From assembly GCA_036346255.1 (NCBI GenBank), contig CM070618.1, positions 76,456,428 to 76,520,427 of the forward strand: a stretch of DNA of 64,000 nucleotides, given 5' to 3'. Shown in pieces: positions 47,105 through 57,740 of this stretch. The first letter of the stretch is position 1. Each line of letters opens with the position of its first letter. Source of the stretch: Ampelocalamus luodianensis. Taxonomy: Eukaryota; Streptophyta; Magnoliopsida; Poales; Poaceae. The notes beneath the pieces were generated by a model. It was not told the DNA's origin. It made no database searches and saw only the letters and a list, made by a program, of their open reading frames with translations. Made by a program: the position numbers and the translations under genes.

Positions 47105-48386
47105 ACAAAACTGCATGAATTTCCATGGATTAGTTGTTTGTGCATAGACATACATAGGATATACAAAAAAGGTTAAAGATAGAGGGGGACACGGGAAAAT
47201 TAAAGAAGCAGGTTGTTGGTCAATCATTAAGTGTAAACATTACATGATGGGAAACTGGACGTTGATGGCGGGATAAAATGGCAGGAAAATAAGTAATGTT
47301 GTCGTTGCGATGAAACATATGTTTTGAGCTTTCAGATAAGGTTATAAGTGTCGAGGAACTGTTGTTTGTGAGTTCAGTATAAGCAATTATCTTGTAGACA
47401 AATTCAAAATTGCAAGAACAATACAAGAACACAAGAACAAAATAATAGATTGAACATAGAGATATGACAAACTAGAATGATTAGGTGTGTTATGTACGAG
47501 GATAAAGTATCATAAATATATTGTAATTACGTAAGTTACGAGGATATCCGAATCCGACCGAATTAAGTAGGTATTCGATTCATATTCGTTACATCATTCG
47601 ATTCGTATTCGATAATATTTAAATTTGTATTTGTATTTATATTCGAATTAAAAAAAATATTATTCAATTCATATTAGATCTGTCTACAACCTTACCTGAA
47701 GGCACGCGATAGCTCAACCGATTGTAACGTTTGCGTGCTTGTCCGGATTCCATAGTGGTCCTGTCCTCTTTTGAAACGACGGGGAATGTCACCTGTGCCT
47801 ATACAATTTTAATTTGTTTGTACACTGTACACCACGTTGACTAGGAGCCTCATACTAGTACATGACAGCTGAAACAATGTCCACTAGCCAGTCAGGCCAG
47901 TCACGTCCACGGTCTCCCAGAGGAAGCACCCCATGCCGACACTTTGTATTTCACCAAACAGTATCAGAGGACCCGCGCCCTCTGCAGCACCACCGTAGAG
48001 TCACCGAGCGCACAATAATTTCGGTGCGTGTGAACAGTGATCTATTCGGATTGCACCATAGCGATTGTCTCAATCGTCAGCAGTCCATCTAACAGTTGAG
48101 GAGTGTTAGTGCAGAGGACACTATGCACTTGCAACGGTAGAGGATCATGATTTGTACCAGATTGGTTAGTTTCCTCGTGCCAACACGGATGAAACACATG
48201 AGTTTTTTTTTTTGCACAATCCAAAACCTTGACAAATGCGAGTTAGCGCTAATTGAGTACTAATTAAGCATTGCATGCATACCGAAATCACTTGGCGCTT
48301 GGTAGGACCTCACGCTTGGTAGATCCCTGATGAGGGTCAGTTCAATGTTCGTAGAAGACCTGCGAGTCCAGCAGCCGTTTTCCTAG
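47105..48386. other. Non-coding region with a dispersed repeat copy
   Basis: 47466-47552 is one copy of an 87-bp direct repeat whose partner is at 49324-49410 (shared GGATAAAGTAT, ATTACGTAAGTTACGAGG). It is followed by ATTCGTATTCG-type AT-rich text that also occurs near the partner (49060-49240). I see no gene; the small ORF at 47862-48092 has no recognised domain. Confidence 0.5.
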
Positions 48387-48579
48387 GGTCGTTACGGCTC
48401 GGTACGTAAGGTGTACATAGTCTGCAAGCAAGATTATGCCATCGTCGAGAAGTTCCAGCGGTGGATGACAGAAAACTACGTACCCGGTGGAGGAGGTCAA
48501 GGAGATAGACGGCGCCATGCTCTCGACACCGAACGAACTGGTGCAGTGCCTCGCTGACATCACTCAAAACTATGCTTGA
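48387..48579 (+). pseudogene. Methylesterase-like alpha/beta hydrolase, C-terminal exon fragment
   Basis: The translation reads GRYGSVRKVYIVCKQDYAIV then EKFQRWMTEN, and after a frameshift VEEVKEIDGAMLSTPNELVQ and CLADITQNYA, ending in TGA. This is the last exon of the SABP2/PIR7/hydroxynitrile-lyase-like methylesterase family, which removes methyl or other ester groups from small signalling molecules. The catalytic His in the usual GADHM motif is lost, because GA runs straight into ML. Together with the frameshift this marks a pseudogene. The N-terminal exon fragment of the same family lies downstream at 49773. Confidence 0.8.
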
Positions 48580-49772
48580 TGGATGCTGCATGCTATCTGC
48601 ATCAATTCTTATCATCTTGTTATCATTCGTCAAATTTACTGTTGTTGTCTTGCATGCCTAAGCTGGGGTGTTTTGTACCTTTGTTGCGTTCAGTGTTTTT
48701 TTTAGATTTCTGTTGTACTCGATTTGAGATTGGCGGTAACTCAACATTGCTGTGTAATCGCGGCTGTTTAATCATGAAAACAGATGTGGGTGAGCATCTG
48801 CATCCACACGCCAGACTACAGTCTACCGTACGTGCGTTGAGATCAGACATGAATATGTAATAGTTCAAGCGCGATCGCAAAGATAAGATCAAGCTAGCTT
48901 GATCTTGATCTCTAGCAGGGGCATTCCTTGTACACAGTACAAGGACCTCCTAGCAGCTTCTTTCACACTGCTTTGTTAACATAATAGTCAGTCCTTCCGT
49001 CGAGTTAAAGAAAACCAGCTTTTCTAAAGTTGACCGCAAGTGTGTCAATCGAATCCGAATTATTCGATATTCAAATTCGGTTGGTAACGAATATGATTTA
49101 AAAAATTTCATTCGATTAATGATTTCTCCCTATTCGTATTCGTATAAAAAAATTAGATACAAATATGGTATGAATTTTTGACATCCGAAATGATATTCTA
49201 TCCGTGCTATTCGTATTCGTATTCAAATTCGATAAAATAATATATATTTTTTATTGTAGTACGGCTAATTGGTTGGATGCGAATTTTTAGTTTAATATGA
49301 ATTCATGTTTTTAGCAGAAATAGATAAACTAAGAATGATTAGATGTGCTATGTATAAGGATAAAGTATTATAAATATCTTGCAATTACGTAAGTTACGAG
49401 GATATCCGAAATAATACTTCCACCTAAACGACGGAAATGTCTTCTTAGACAAGCGACTTTTGGGCCATCGTGTCAGTGTGAGGCGACGGTGAAGAATAGT
49501 GCGATCCATTTGGTTCGGTCGGCGAAAGCGCCGCCGTTTGTGCTGCGCCGCAGTGTGGGTCGAAAGTATTCAAGCTTATCCACCCTAATACACAAGCTCC
49601 ATGAGCTCCTTCCAGCTGATTCCGATCGATGCTAATTTCACTTAACTCTTGTTTACAAGCCTATAGTTTAATAGGCCAATCGTAGAGGGCGGCTAAATAA
49701 ATCCAGCACCACCCAGGTATTTAGACGTCAAGCCATGGTGACAAGTACAAGAGGTTACACCCACACAGGCAC
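48580..49772. other. Region between the two methylesterase fragments
   Basis: It holds 3' flank of the C-terminal fragment, AT-rich ATTCG repeats (49050-49250) and the second copy of the 87-bp direct repeat (49324-49410). No gene seen. Confidence 0.45.
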
Positions 49773-49960
49773 ATGGAGGCTCCTGCGGAGAAGGCTTGCA
49801 AGCACATTGTTCTAGTCCACGGCACGTGCCATGGGCCATGGCGGCTGGTCCTGGTTCAAGTTGGCCACGTGGCTCTGGTCGTTTGGGCACCGCGTCACCA
49901 CGTCGGACCTCGCCGCGTCAGGCGTCGACCCACGGCTGATGTGCGAGTCGCCTCGTCCGA
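49773..49960 (+). pseudogene. Methylesterase-like alpha/beta hydrolase, N-terminal fragment
   Basis: It starts MEAPAEKACKHIVLVHGTCH, the oxyanion-hole HGxxHG motif of the family. A small duplication of CATGGG-like bases near 49838 shifts the frame. In the new frame GGWSWFKLATWLWSFGHRVT and TSDLAASGVDPR follow, which is the expected next part of the fold. Similarity ends soon after. The nucleophile Ser motif (GHSxGG) is not present. The piece is only the first exon of a gene whose remainder is absent downstream. Confidence 0.8.
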
Positions 49961-50436
49961 CCCTAGGCCGAGGTGCTGAAGTGCCTCGTCTGTACCCCGA
50001 ACGGTGTATTTGGTTGGTGGGATGAGACTGAATAGAATGAAATGGTACATGATGGATGGAATGATTTTGAATAGAATGATACAAGTAGTGTATTTAGTTG
50101 GTTAGATAGGATGATACAAGATTTTGTTTAGTTGATTGAATGAGATGATTCTCACATGTGGGCCCCTACTACTGCTAGCTAGATACTTTTGACGTGTGGC
50201 CCCTACTGTCACTGACTCACCATATTCACACAGAGAACATGGATGTATAGCTTTGTTTTTTCTTATAAATTCACGAATTGCGTCACTGGATGTAGGTGAG
50301 GTGTCCACGCATGACGGGTTTGTGTGGACTACTCAAATGCAGCCCTTAAATCATGTGTCATGTCCAATGCCTTAAGAACTAACCTTTGAAGCTTGTTGCA
50401 TATGACAATCAAATCAAACATAAATTGTCAGGCATG
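49961..50436. other. Repeat-rich spacer
   Basis: 50010-50150 has degenerate repeats of GTATTTnGTTGGTnnGAT and GAATGATnTTGAATAGAATGA, resembling MITE-type filler in grass genomes. 50247-50301 is a near copy of 45354-45408 (ATAAATTCnCGAATTGCGTC). No gene seen. Confidence 0.5.
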
Positions 50437-51493
50437 TTTGTCAATCAGATGGAGTAGCCCCCCTCTCCTCCTCCTTAAAACCCTAGCCGCCACCAATCAA
50501 GCCCGTCTCTCCTCCTCCCTTCCACCTCGCCGCCGTCGGCGGCGGCCGTTGGCAGGCCAGCGGCGACGGCGGGGCTTCTTCTCGGTGGTGGTGCCTAATC
50601 TGCATCGCGCTCCCAAAGCCCGACGTCTGTCCGTTGATTTCCAGCAGTCTGGACTTCCGTAGGGGTTGGATCTGGGGTCCTTCTCCGTCGGCTCGTCTTT
50701 GGGCATGGCGATCCGGGGCCCTTCTCCGCTGGCTTCTTTCGGCAGCGTGGCTTCGTCGATGGCATGACGACGGAGGTGGTACAGTGCAAATCCAGATTTG
50801 GTGCAATTGGTAGAGATCGCGATGGCTTGGTGGCGGTGGCTTGTGCAGTGCTCGACTCCTCCCTGGTGGATGGTTGTTAACCGACCGACGTATGGGCTGC
50901 GGTGGACGTCGCCTTCCTTTGGTGCTGACGGCGATTGGCCGTTGGGATGTTGTGGACATCGTCTTGGCGATCTGGCCTTCATTGGTTGGATCCAGCGATG
51001 AGGTCGTGTTGTGGCGTGGTCTTAGAGCGCTGGTACCTTCGATCCGGGGTGAAAATTCTTGATCTGGCCTTCACAGCGTTGGACCCAGCAACGACGTCGA
51101 CCTGAGCGGCGTTACCTTCTTGAAGGCGTTGCTTTGGAGAATCAGTACCTGAGCTCCGAAGTGAAAACTCTAGATCTGACCTTCGCTGGTTGGATCTGGC
51201 GACAATGACATGAGTTGTATCCCTTCTTGGAGGCGTCGCTATGGAGACTGGCCCATCATCACCTCTTTGTTGCGCAGGTGATGTTCGCGTGTGGATGATC
51301 TCTTGGTTGGTCTTGGAGGCAAGGCTAGGTGGTTTTTCTAGGTTAGCCTTTGCATGACAATTTATTTGGCATTGTTGGCTTTTGGCCATTTTTTGTTTTA
51401 CTTATGATAGTGTAATGGCTGTGTGTATCCCTAGTTGGTGCAGAGGTCAAGAGTTGTACTTTCATTATCTAAAAAAATATTTGTCAATCAGAT
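50437..51493 (+). mobile_element. Non-LTR retroposon (1029 bp) with 14-bp target duplication
   Basis: Insert 50451-51479 is flanked by TTTGTCAATCAGAT at 50437-50450 and 51480-51493. It begins GGAGTAGCCCCCCTCTCC, has CTTAAAACCCTAGCCGCC and a GC-rich body with recurring GATCTGGCCTTC and TTGGATC words, and ends TTATCTAAAAAAATA. The long variable-type target duplication and A-rich 3' end indicate LINE-mediated insertion. I see no conserved ORF, RT or tRNA-like box. It could be a non-autonomous LINE derivative, a SINE-like family or a retrocopy of a non-coding transcript. Confidence 0.8.
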
Positions 51494-53175
51494 ATTGCTT
51501 TGAATATGAGTTATCACCAGCAAGAGAATAGAAACATGTACATGCAATACATATTCAAAACATCCATAAGATTCAGACATTGATGTTTTTTTCTTAAAAA
51601 AGGAAGATTCAGCATTTATGATTGGACTATTCACATTCAGTCCCACAGTACCAGCACTTTCTGGAAATGATAAACCTATACCTATGATGTCAAGGTATTC
51701 TTTACTTCAGTAGTGTTTTCAGTTGAACGATTGTCACTAAAGCACTCTGATACTTTCAGCAGAGCTTAAAGAGCTACTTCACACCCTAGTAAACTAACTG
51801 CGAAAGGTTACTAGCAACAGATCAAGTATAGAAGTACTCCACGCAGATTGATATTTTCTTAATTTAGCAGCTTTTAATATAACACAATCCACTTTCATCA
51901 AGCAATAAACAACCCTTGCAAACAAATAAATATGTCATAAGGTCACTATAATTTTTAATGATTGCAAATGAATACTAATTGTGCCAAACATTATTGATAT
52001 GCCAGTGAAATAATAGTTTAAATGTGAAACGGTATAGTAGATTGGAAAGAGACAACCCAACAACAATAAGCCGTGAATCATAAATGTTGAGAATGTTCCA
52101 TTCTTAAGGTATGAAAAAGACTCTCAAAAGTTGAACATTCTATATTTCTGTCTCAAGAACTAAGTAATATATCCCGTTTGGAAAAAAAAAAGAGCTAAGT
52201 TATATACATATCTAGCAACAGTGCCACTTTCATCACCTTTGTCATTATTCTAAAGGAAAATATAATGCTTAGATCTAACTTCAGTACAATTGGGGAAACA
52301 GCTAGGACACTTACCTTAAGTAAAATTTGACTTCACCGACATGCTCAGCAACATCTGTTGTAAGGTCAGAGCTCACATATCGGCATGTCCCAACAACAAA
52401 TTGTAAGCAAATCATATTGCAAAATAAAACATAGAGATATTGTCCTGATATAGTCAGTATAGCACAAATACTAAGATACGTTTTTTATCTGTATTTACTA
52501 AAATATGTTCACATGGCAAACAAAACTATTTACCCTGATAATGTTTACTAATAGATTTTCTACTTGCTAACAAAACAAAATGAAAATCACATCCCAAACA
52601 TTTAGTAATTTTCGTCTACATCTTCACCACTGCTAGTTTCATTGCACTGGACTTAAAATTAATGATTCGACTTACCTCCAAGTCAACGGGAGCACGCCCA
52701 ATCCAGCAAACCAGGCTGTCCGGGAGCCTGGAAGGTGGGAGTCGAGCCGGTGTTGAGGAGGAGGCTGGGCGGGAGGAGGCGACCGGGCTGACTGGGAGCC
52801 TGGGCGGGAGGAGGGAGTTGGCCCAGCGTTGAGGAGGAGGCCGAGCAGGAGGAGGCGACCGACAGGGGCGGCGGTCGACCAGGAGGAGGACGGGAGAGGC
52901 GGCTGGCCGGGAGGAGGACGGGCAGACGGGGGCGGATCTGGAGTTCTTGGTGGGTTGGCGTGAGTGACTGCGACCGGACGGGAGGAGTACAGTGGCGGCG
53001 GTTGGTCGAGGAGGATGGGGGTAGCGGCTCGTCGGGAGAAAAACATGTGTCGGGGGGCAGTGGCTGGTTGGGAGGAGGACGGGGGACTGGGGAAGGAAGA
53101 TCTGGATCAGGGGACGGCGGCTCGTGAGAAGCTCGAGACTCGAGCGAGTTTGGCGACTCGGAGCTTGAGACTTGG
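51494..53175. other. AT-rich to GC-rich flank of the CACTA element
   Basis: 51494-52660 is AT-rich with no gene. A possible leftward exon at about 52314-52371 reads SDLTTDVAEHVGEVKFYLR between an AG and a GTAAG, function unknown. 52680-53160 is a GC-rich, repetitive GGGAGGAGG stretch whose proline-rich leftward ORF looks like low complexity. No complete gene seen. Confidence 0.4.
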
Positions 53176-53199
53176 AGTCACTCCAACAGAAAAGGTCTT

Positions 53200-53640
53200 C
53201 ACAAACGGTTCAAAAACGTTATCACAGATGGTTTCGTGAGCCGTCTGAGTCTATGGGTCAGTGATGACATGAGTCATCACAGACGGTTCTTCAAACCGTC
53301 TGTGATGCATACTTTCACAGACGGTTATTAACTCGTAACCGCTCGTGATAGGTAACTATCACGAGCGATTTTCAGCTACAAACCATGCGTGATAGAGAAC
53401 TATCACGATGGTTTGTAGCTGAAATAAATCGTGATAGTTACCTATCATAGAGGGTTTTGAGTTAATAACCGTCTGTGATGACTTTTCTCTATAGACGGTT
53501 TGTAACTGAAACCGTCTGTGATGACTTTTCTCTATAGACGGTTTGTAGCTGAAATCGTCTGTGATGACTTTTCTCTATAGACGGTTTGTAGTTGAAACAA
53601 ATCGTGATGATTTTCTCTATAAAATCTCCAAGCGATGGTA
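53200..53640. repeat. CACTA left subterminal repeats
   Basis: There are about a dozen CACAGACGGTT/AACCGTCTGTGATG units plus a CTATCACGAGCGATTT variant, arranged as alternating inverted repeats. In CACTA elements such motifs bind transposase. Confidence 0.8.
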
Positions 53641-53659
53641 CTTGTGCCTTTAAAATCGG

Positions 53660-53663
<4 letters not shown>

Positions 53664-53722
<59 letters not shown>
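53664..53722. repeat. TA dinucleotide microsatellite
   Basis: About 59 bases of uninterrupted alternating AT. Confidence 0.95.
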
Positions 53723-53727
<5 letters not shown>

Positions 53728-54026
53728 TGTTCGTAGTCCCTCATCCACTTTCGAGGGGTCGTCCACGCAGCATGAGGAGGATGAGACAACAGCCACGGAC
53801 AACTTCGTCGAGCCCCTGCAAGTTCAAGAAGCATGGCTGCTAAGAGAGCGTCAGGACATTCAATTACATGGATGTTGTCGACATATAATTAGACGTCGTT
53901 GTGTTCAGAAAGTAACGTAGCTGATACCAGTCGGAGTAGTTGTGCGTCCATGTCACTTTCTAAACACAGCGATATCCAATTGCATAAGCAGACACTGCTT
54001 AGAGACTTTATAGAGAAGATATCAGG

Positions 54027-54520
54027 ATCCAATGGCACAATCTATACACAATACATAACAGCAGGTAATCTAACAGCTCAAGGCATAATTAATCTATACA
54101 CAATTAATATCACATCCAATTGCATTTGTGACATCAATTCATCATAGAAGTATCATCCAATGGCACAATCTATACACAATACATAACAGCAGGTAATCTA
54201 ACAGCTCAAGGTACAATTAATCTATACACAATTAATATCACATCCAATTGCATTTGTGACATCAATTCACCATAGAAGTATCATCCAAGGGCACAATCTA
54301 TACACAATACATAACAGTAGGTAATCTAACAGCTCAAGGCACAATTAATCTATACACAATTAATATCACATTCAATTGCATTTGTGACATCAATTCATCA
54401 TAAAGTATCATCCAAGGGCACAATCTATACACGATACATAACAGCAGGTAATCTAACAGCTCAAGGCACAATTAATCTATACACAATATCACATCTAATT
54501 GCATTTGTGACATCAATTCA
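54027..54520. repeat. 128-bp tandem repeat, nearly four copies
   Basis: Units start at 54027, 54155, 54283 and 54410. Each contains ATCCAAnGGCACAATCTATAC, CAGGTAATCTAACAGCTC and TTGCATTTGTGACATCAATT. Copies differ at only a few positions, so the array is fairly young. Confidence 0.92.
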
Positions 54521-54764
54521 TGCTGATGAAGCAGTTCGCGCAGGCAGGATGTCTGTGGCTGCTGTCTCATCCTCCTCATGCTGCTTGGTAGATTTCTTAG
54601 ACGACCATGGTAATTAAAAAAATCATGATCCAGTGCACACACGATGCGGCAACGGCGGCAAACACCAGCCACCACCAGCACAACCCACATCTAGGGGAGA
54701 GAGGCAGATTTGGCTGAGGTGAGGTAGCCGAGGGAGCAGAGGGGAGCGGCGTACCTCGATTCGG

Positions 54765-54950
54765 TGGCGTAGATGGCGGGGGGAGCTCGATTCGGCGAGG
54801 GAGATGGCGGCGAGCTCGATTCGGCGGCGTAGATGGCGGGACGAGCTCGATTCGGCGGGGGAGATGGCGGCAAGGTCGAATCGGCGAGGGAGATGGCGAT
54901 GAGGTCGAATCGGCAAGGGAGATGGCGGCGAGGTCGAATTGGCGGCGGGG
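54765..54950. repeat. About 30-bp GC-rich tandem repeat
   Basis: Roughly six degenerate units of the form GAGCTCGATTCGGCG followed by GGGAGATGGCGGC. The later copies read AAGGTCGAATCGGCG. Confidence 0.8.
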
Positions 54951-55316
54951 AGTCGCGATGCGGGAGCCCGGCCAAAGTCCCGAACCCTAGCACGCTCTGG
55001 GGAGTGACGAGTTAGGGTGCAAACCCTAGCGCACGGGCTCCTATTAATAAAGGTATATCACATACGGTTCTATTATGGAACCGTCAGTGATACTTATCGC
55101 AAACGGTTCCATAATAGAATCGTCTGTGATATGGTATCATATCACAGACGGGTCCACAATAGAACCGTCTGTGATACGTCTGTGATACGTGTGTGAATTG
55201 TTTTTTGTATTTTTCTATAATACTTTTGTCTATTTTAGAAAGAGACAATCTGGGTCATAGAATGTTGATTTAACAGTGAGAAAATGTGATCTAAAACTAT
55301 GCTAAAATAGCTAATT

Positions 55317-56235
55317 TTATAGCAAGTAGTCCAACACCTCTGCAAAGAAATTGGCATACTCATGCTTAATCATGCAGTTATCGCTGCAGAAGACGGCGTA
55401 GTCGTCCCACCCTGACACGCCGCAGCCAGTGCTCGTGCATGTCCGTGGCCCGGCCCAGCGGCCCGGCCATCCTCCCCCACGCCGCCGACGGATCATGTCC
55501 GCGGCGAGCCTCTGGCACCGCCTACATTCCCGGTTGGTCCTCTTGGCCGGCTCGCCCTCGACCTGCCTGATATAGTGCTTCCAAATGTCGCGCGTCTCGC
55601 TGGCCGTGTAGAGGAGGAGACCGAGCACGCCGCGGCCTTGTGGCCGGCGACGACGTCGGTCGCCCGTTCAAGGAACACGAGGTCACGCTGCATGTCTTGG
55701 GGCACGAAGACAAGTGCGAGGCCGACAATGAAGCAGGCCTCCGGGTTGCCGATGCCGTCCATGTGGCTGACGACGGTGAGGTAGCGCTCGTTGTCCTGCC
55801 ATTTCATCGCCTCCTCCCGCTCCAGCGTCACGCGCATCCCCACGGCGCGCCTTGGATGCCTTGTACATGGCCTTACAACTAAAATTCAAGACGATATATA
55901 GAATCTTAATACAAGAATTAATTACTGGATATTGGACATGAAACGAAATCATCACGAGATTTTATTTTTTGTGTCGTATCATGATACGACTTTTCGGTTT
56001 TGTACGCTACAGTCATCTTCACAAACTGACTATAATTACTAGACCTACCAAAAATAAAAGAACAGAATATGTACGTGGCTCGTAGGTTGCAGAGGTCAGC
56101 TATGGGCTGAGGAGAGCTCGCGGCCACAAGGCCGACGATGTGGACGATGACCTCGTCAGAAAGATTAAGGACGGCGATCGCCGACCTCCTCACCCGCTTG
56201 GTCCTCACCGTCATGCTCCTCGTGCTCACCACCAT
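55317..56235 (-). pseudogene. Captured F-box family gene (frameshifted)
   Basis: F-box proteins recruit substrates to SCF ubiquitin ligases. Exon 1 (56235 to about 56073) reads NLSDEVIVHIVGLVAASSPQ and PIADLCNLRAT, an F-box-like start. An intron follows, resuming near 55876 with CKAMYKASK. After a frame shift come MRVTLEREEAMKWQDNERYL, HMDGIGNPEACFIVGLALVF and GHKAAA. After a second shift come LGLLLYTASETRD, TNRECRRCQRLAADMIRR and VFCSDNCMIKHEYANFFAEV. This order matches a grass F-box family with a Sel1-like middle and a Cys-rich, MYND-like end. Two frameshifts make it a pseudogene. It lies inside the CACTA element, consistent with gene capture. Confidence 0.8.
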
Positions 56236-56432
56236 GGTGTACTATTCGATCAATACCATGCATGCTCACTATGGCGCGCGATAATATCACTCTTATAAAA
56301 CGTCGAAGAGACACATTGTAACGTCGGCTCGCGAGACGCATTGGCGCCCGTCGGCGCGCAAGACGAAGAGACGCATGCATAATGCGCGGGAGCCGAAATA
56401 TTTAATTATCATAGACGGTTCTGATAAAAACC

Positions 56433-56533
56433 CGTCTGTGAAGTAAACTATTATCACAGACGGTTTGTCACAAACAACCGTCAGACGGTTGTTTGTGACA
56501 AACCGTCTGTGATAATAGTTTACTTCACAGACG
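56433..56533. repeat. Perfect 101-bp palindrome
   Basis: Two 50-bp arms are perfectly complementary around the single base 56483. The outer ends are CGTCTGTGAAGTAAAC and its complement; the inner turn is CAACCGTC-A-GACGGTTG. It sits in the right subterminal repeat zone of the CACTA element. A transcript would fold into a 50-bp perfect hairpin. Confidence 0.97.
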
Positions 56534-56710
56534 ATTATTTTTACGAACTATCTGTGATACTTCACAGACGGTTTTAAACACGAACCGTCTGTGATATTTC
56601 CTCTTCACAGACGGTTTTTAGCGCATCCATTTACACAGATGGTCTCTAAACTAAAACCGTCTGTGATTGCATGTAAGTCGTCCAGTATTAGCTTTTTTGT
56701 AGTAGTGAGT

Positions 56711-57740
56711 GATCGAGTGAGGCAGCGGCGAGTGACTAGGGTTTTAGTTGGGGTGTCCTACCTGTTAGTGTAGGTTGCGGGTAATCGGGTGAAGCGGACA
56801 CGGGTGAAGCTTACCCATGCTCGTGTCCGTTTGCCCGATGGGCAAGGAATTGTGCCTATTTTCATGCCCATGGGCAAAGAAAGACGCTCGTACCGCCTCC
56901 ATTAGGGTATTCGTCCGTGAGCTCGCGGGTAATTGGGCATAATTTCCATCCCTTGGCACAATATCTGGGTTGTTACTTCGTTACTTACAACATACAGATT
57001 GAAACTGAAACGATTGAATACAACAGTAAAATCGCCAACTTTATGCCAATGGAATGTTGCCATCCACTACCTAGGTTTCATGTGAGTCCGCAGGCGCTTC
57101 CGTTCGCAAGATACCGATGTATATGCTGCTACTACTGCTAATTAAGTCAAAGGTCATAGTGTCAGGTGTCTGGAGTAACTTAGCTAATTCCGAAATACTA
57201 CAAGCCATCTGGGACTCCCTCCTCTACACGTCGACGGTAGCCCAAGGGAGCAGTTCCACCCCTCGACGCCAACAGCCGGCGGTGCGAAGCGCCGGCGCGC
57301 CAGCCGGCGGGTTCCGGGGTGGCGCGACCCGAGGAAGATCCTGTTCACCTTCGCAGCACTGTGAGCTGACTGAAAGCTTTTTCCTCCCTTCGTGGTCCAT
57401 CCTGCCATACATTCTCTTCTATTTCCAGTCTTTTAATTCTTCCTATCATCTGAGTACTAAATGATTCAAGTACCAAAAGACGGGAACCTTGCCGGGCCAA
57501 CCGTGTGCGTTGCGTTTTTATTGCCTTGTTCGTGTCACGGCCAGCTATTAGGAATCGTGTTGCTGTCTTCTTTTCCTTTTGGTGAAAAGCTCTTGATAGG
57601 CTTCTGTCTGGTAGGACGTGGTTGTTTCGTCTGGCTTTGTGTACCGATCGACCCCTCGATCGTCTATGTTCAGAGGAAACTATGCGCCTCAGATTTGTCA
57701 GCGCTCAGTTTGTGCTTTTTTGATGAGGAACAGTAAAGGT
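56711..57740. other. Spacer with unidentified repeat-like sequence
   Basis: 56765-56960 has GGGTAATnGGG and CGGACACGGGTGAAGC words typical of low-information transposon remnants. 57230-57330 is a GC-rich, palindromic patch (GCCGGCGGTGCGAAGCGCCGGC). ORFs at 57117-57736 have no recognised domain. No gene seen. Confidence 0.35.

Larger units (their letters stand above)
53179..56707. mobile_element. CACTA-type DNA transposon, non-autonomous (3.5 kb)
   Basis: The left end is CACTCCAACAGAAAAGG and the right end, reversed, is CACTACTACAAAAAAGC; 13 of 17 terminal bases agree. AGT lies immediately outside both ends (53176-53178 and 56708-56710), the 3-bp duplication expected for CACTA elements. Both subterminal zones are packed with CACAGACGGTTT/AACCGTCTGTG units in both orientations. 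No transposase was seen. The interior has tandem repeats, a TA microsatellite and an F-box gene fragment. An internal cluster of related units at 55050-55200 could mean a nested or rearranged second element. Confidence 0.75.

Noticed and set aside
50393..51389. Long minus-strand ORFs in GC-rich DNA
   Set aside because: They lie within the retroposon, overlap in several frames and lack any domain.
52672..53046. Proline-rich leftward ORF
   Set aside because: Derived from GGGAGGAGG-type repetitive sequence; no domain or start context.
53489..53843. ORFs with long Ile-Tyr runs
   Set aside because: They are translations of the TA microsatellite.
54027..54520. Repeat array considered as CRISPR-like
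   Set aside because: Units are contiguous 128-bp tandem copies without unique spacers, in a plant nuclear transposon.
54558..54993. Ser/Arg/Pro-rich ORFs
   Set aside because: They arise from the 30-bp GC-rich tandem repeat within the CACTA element.
57461..57736. 91-codon rightward ORF
   Set aside because: No recognisable domain, no splice context, located in transposon-rich debris.
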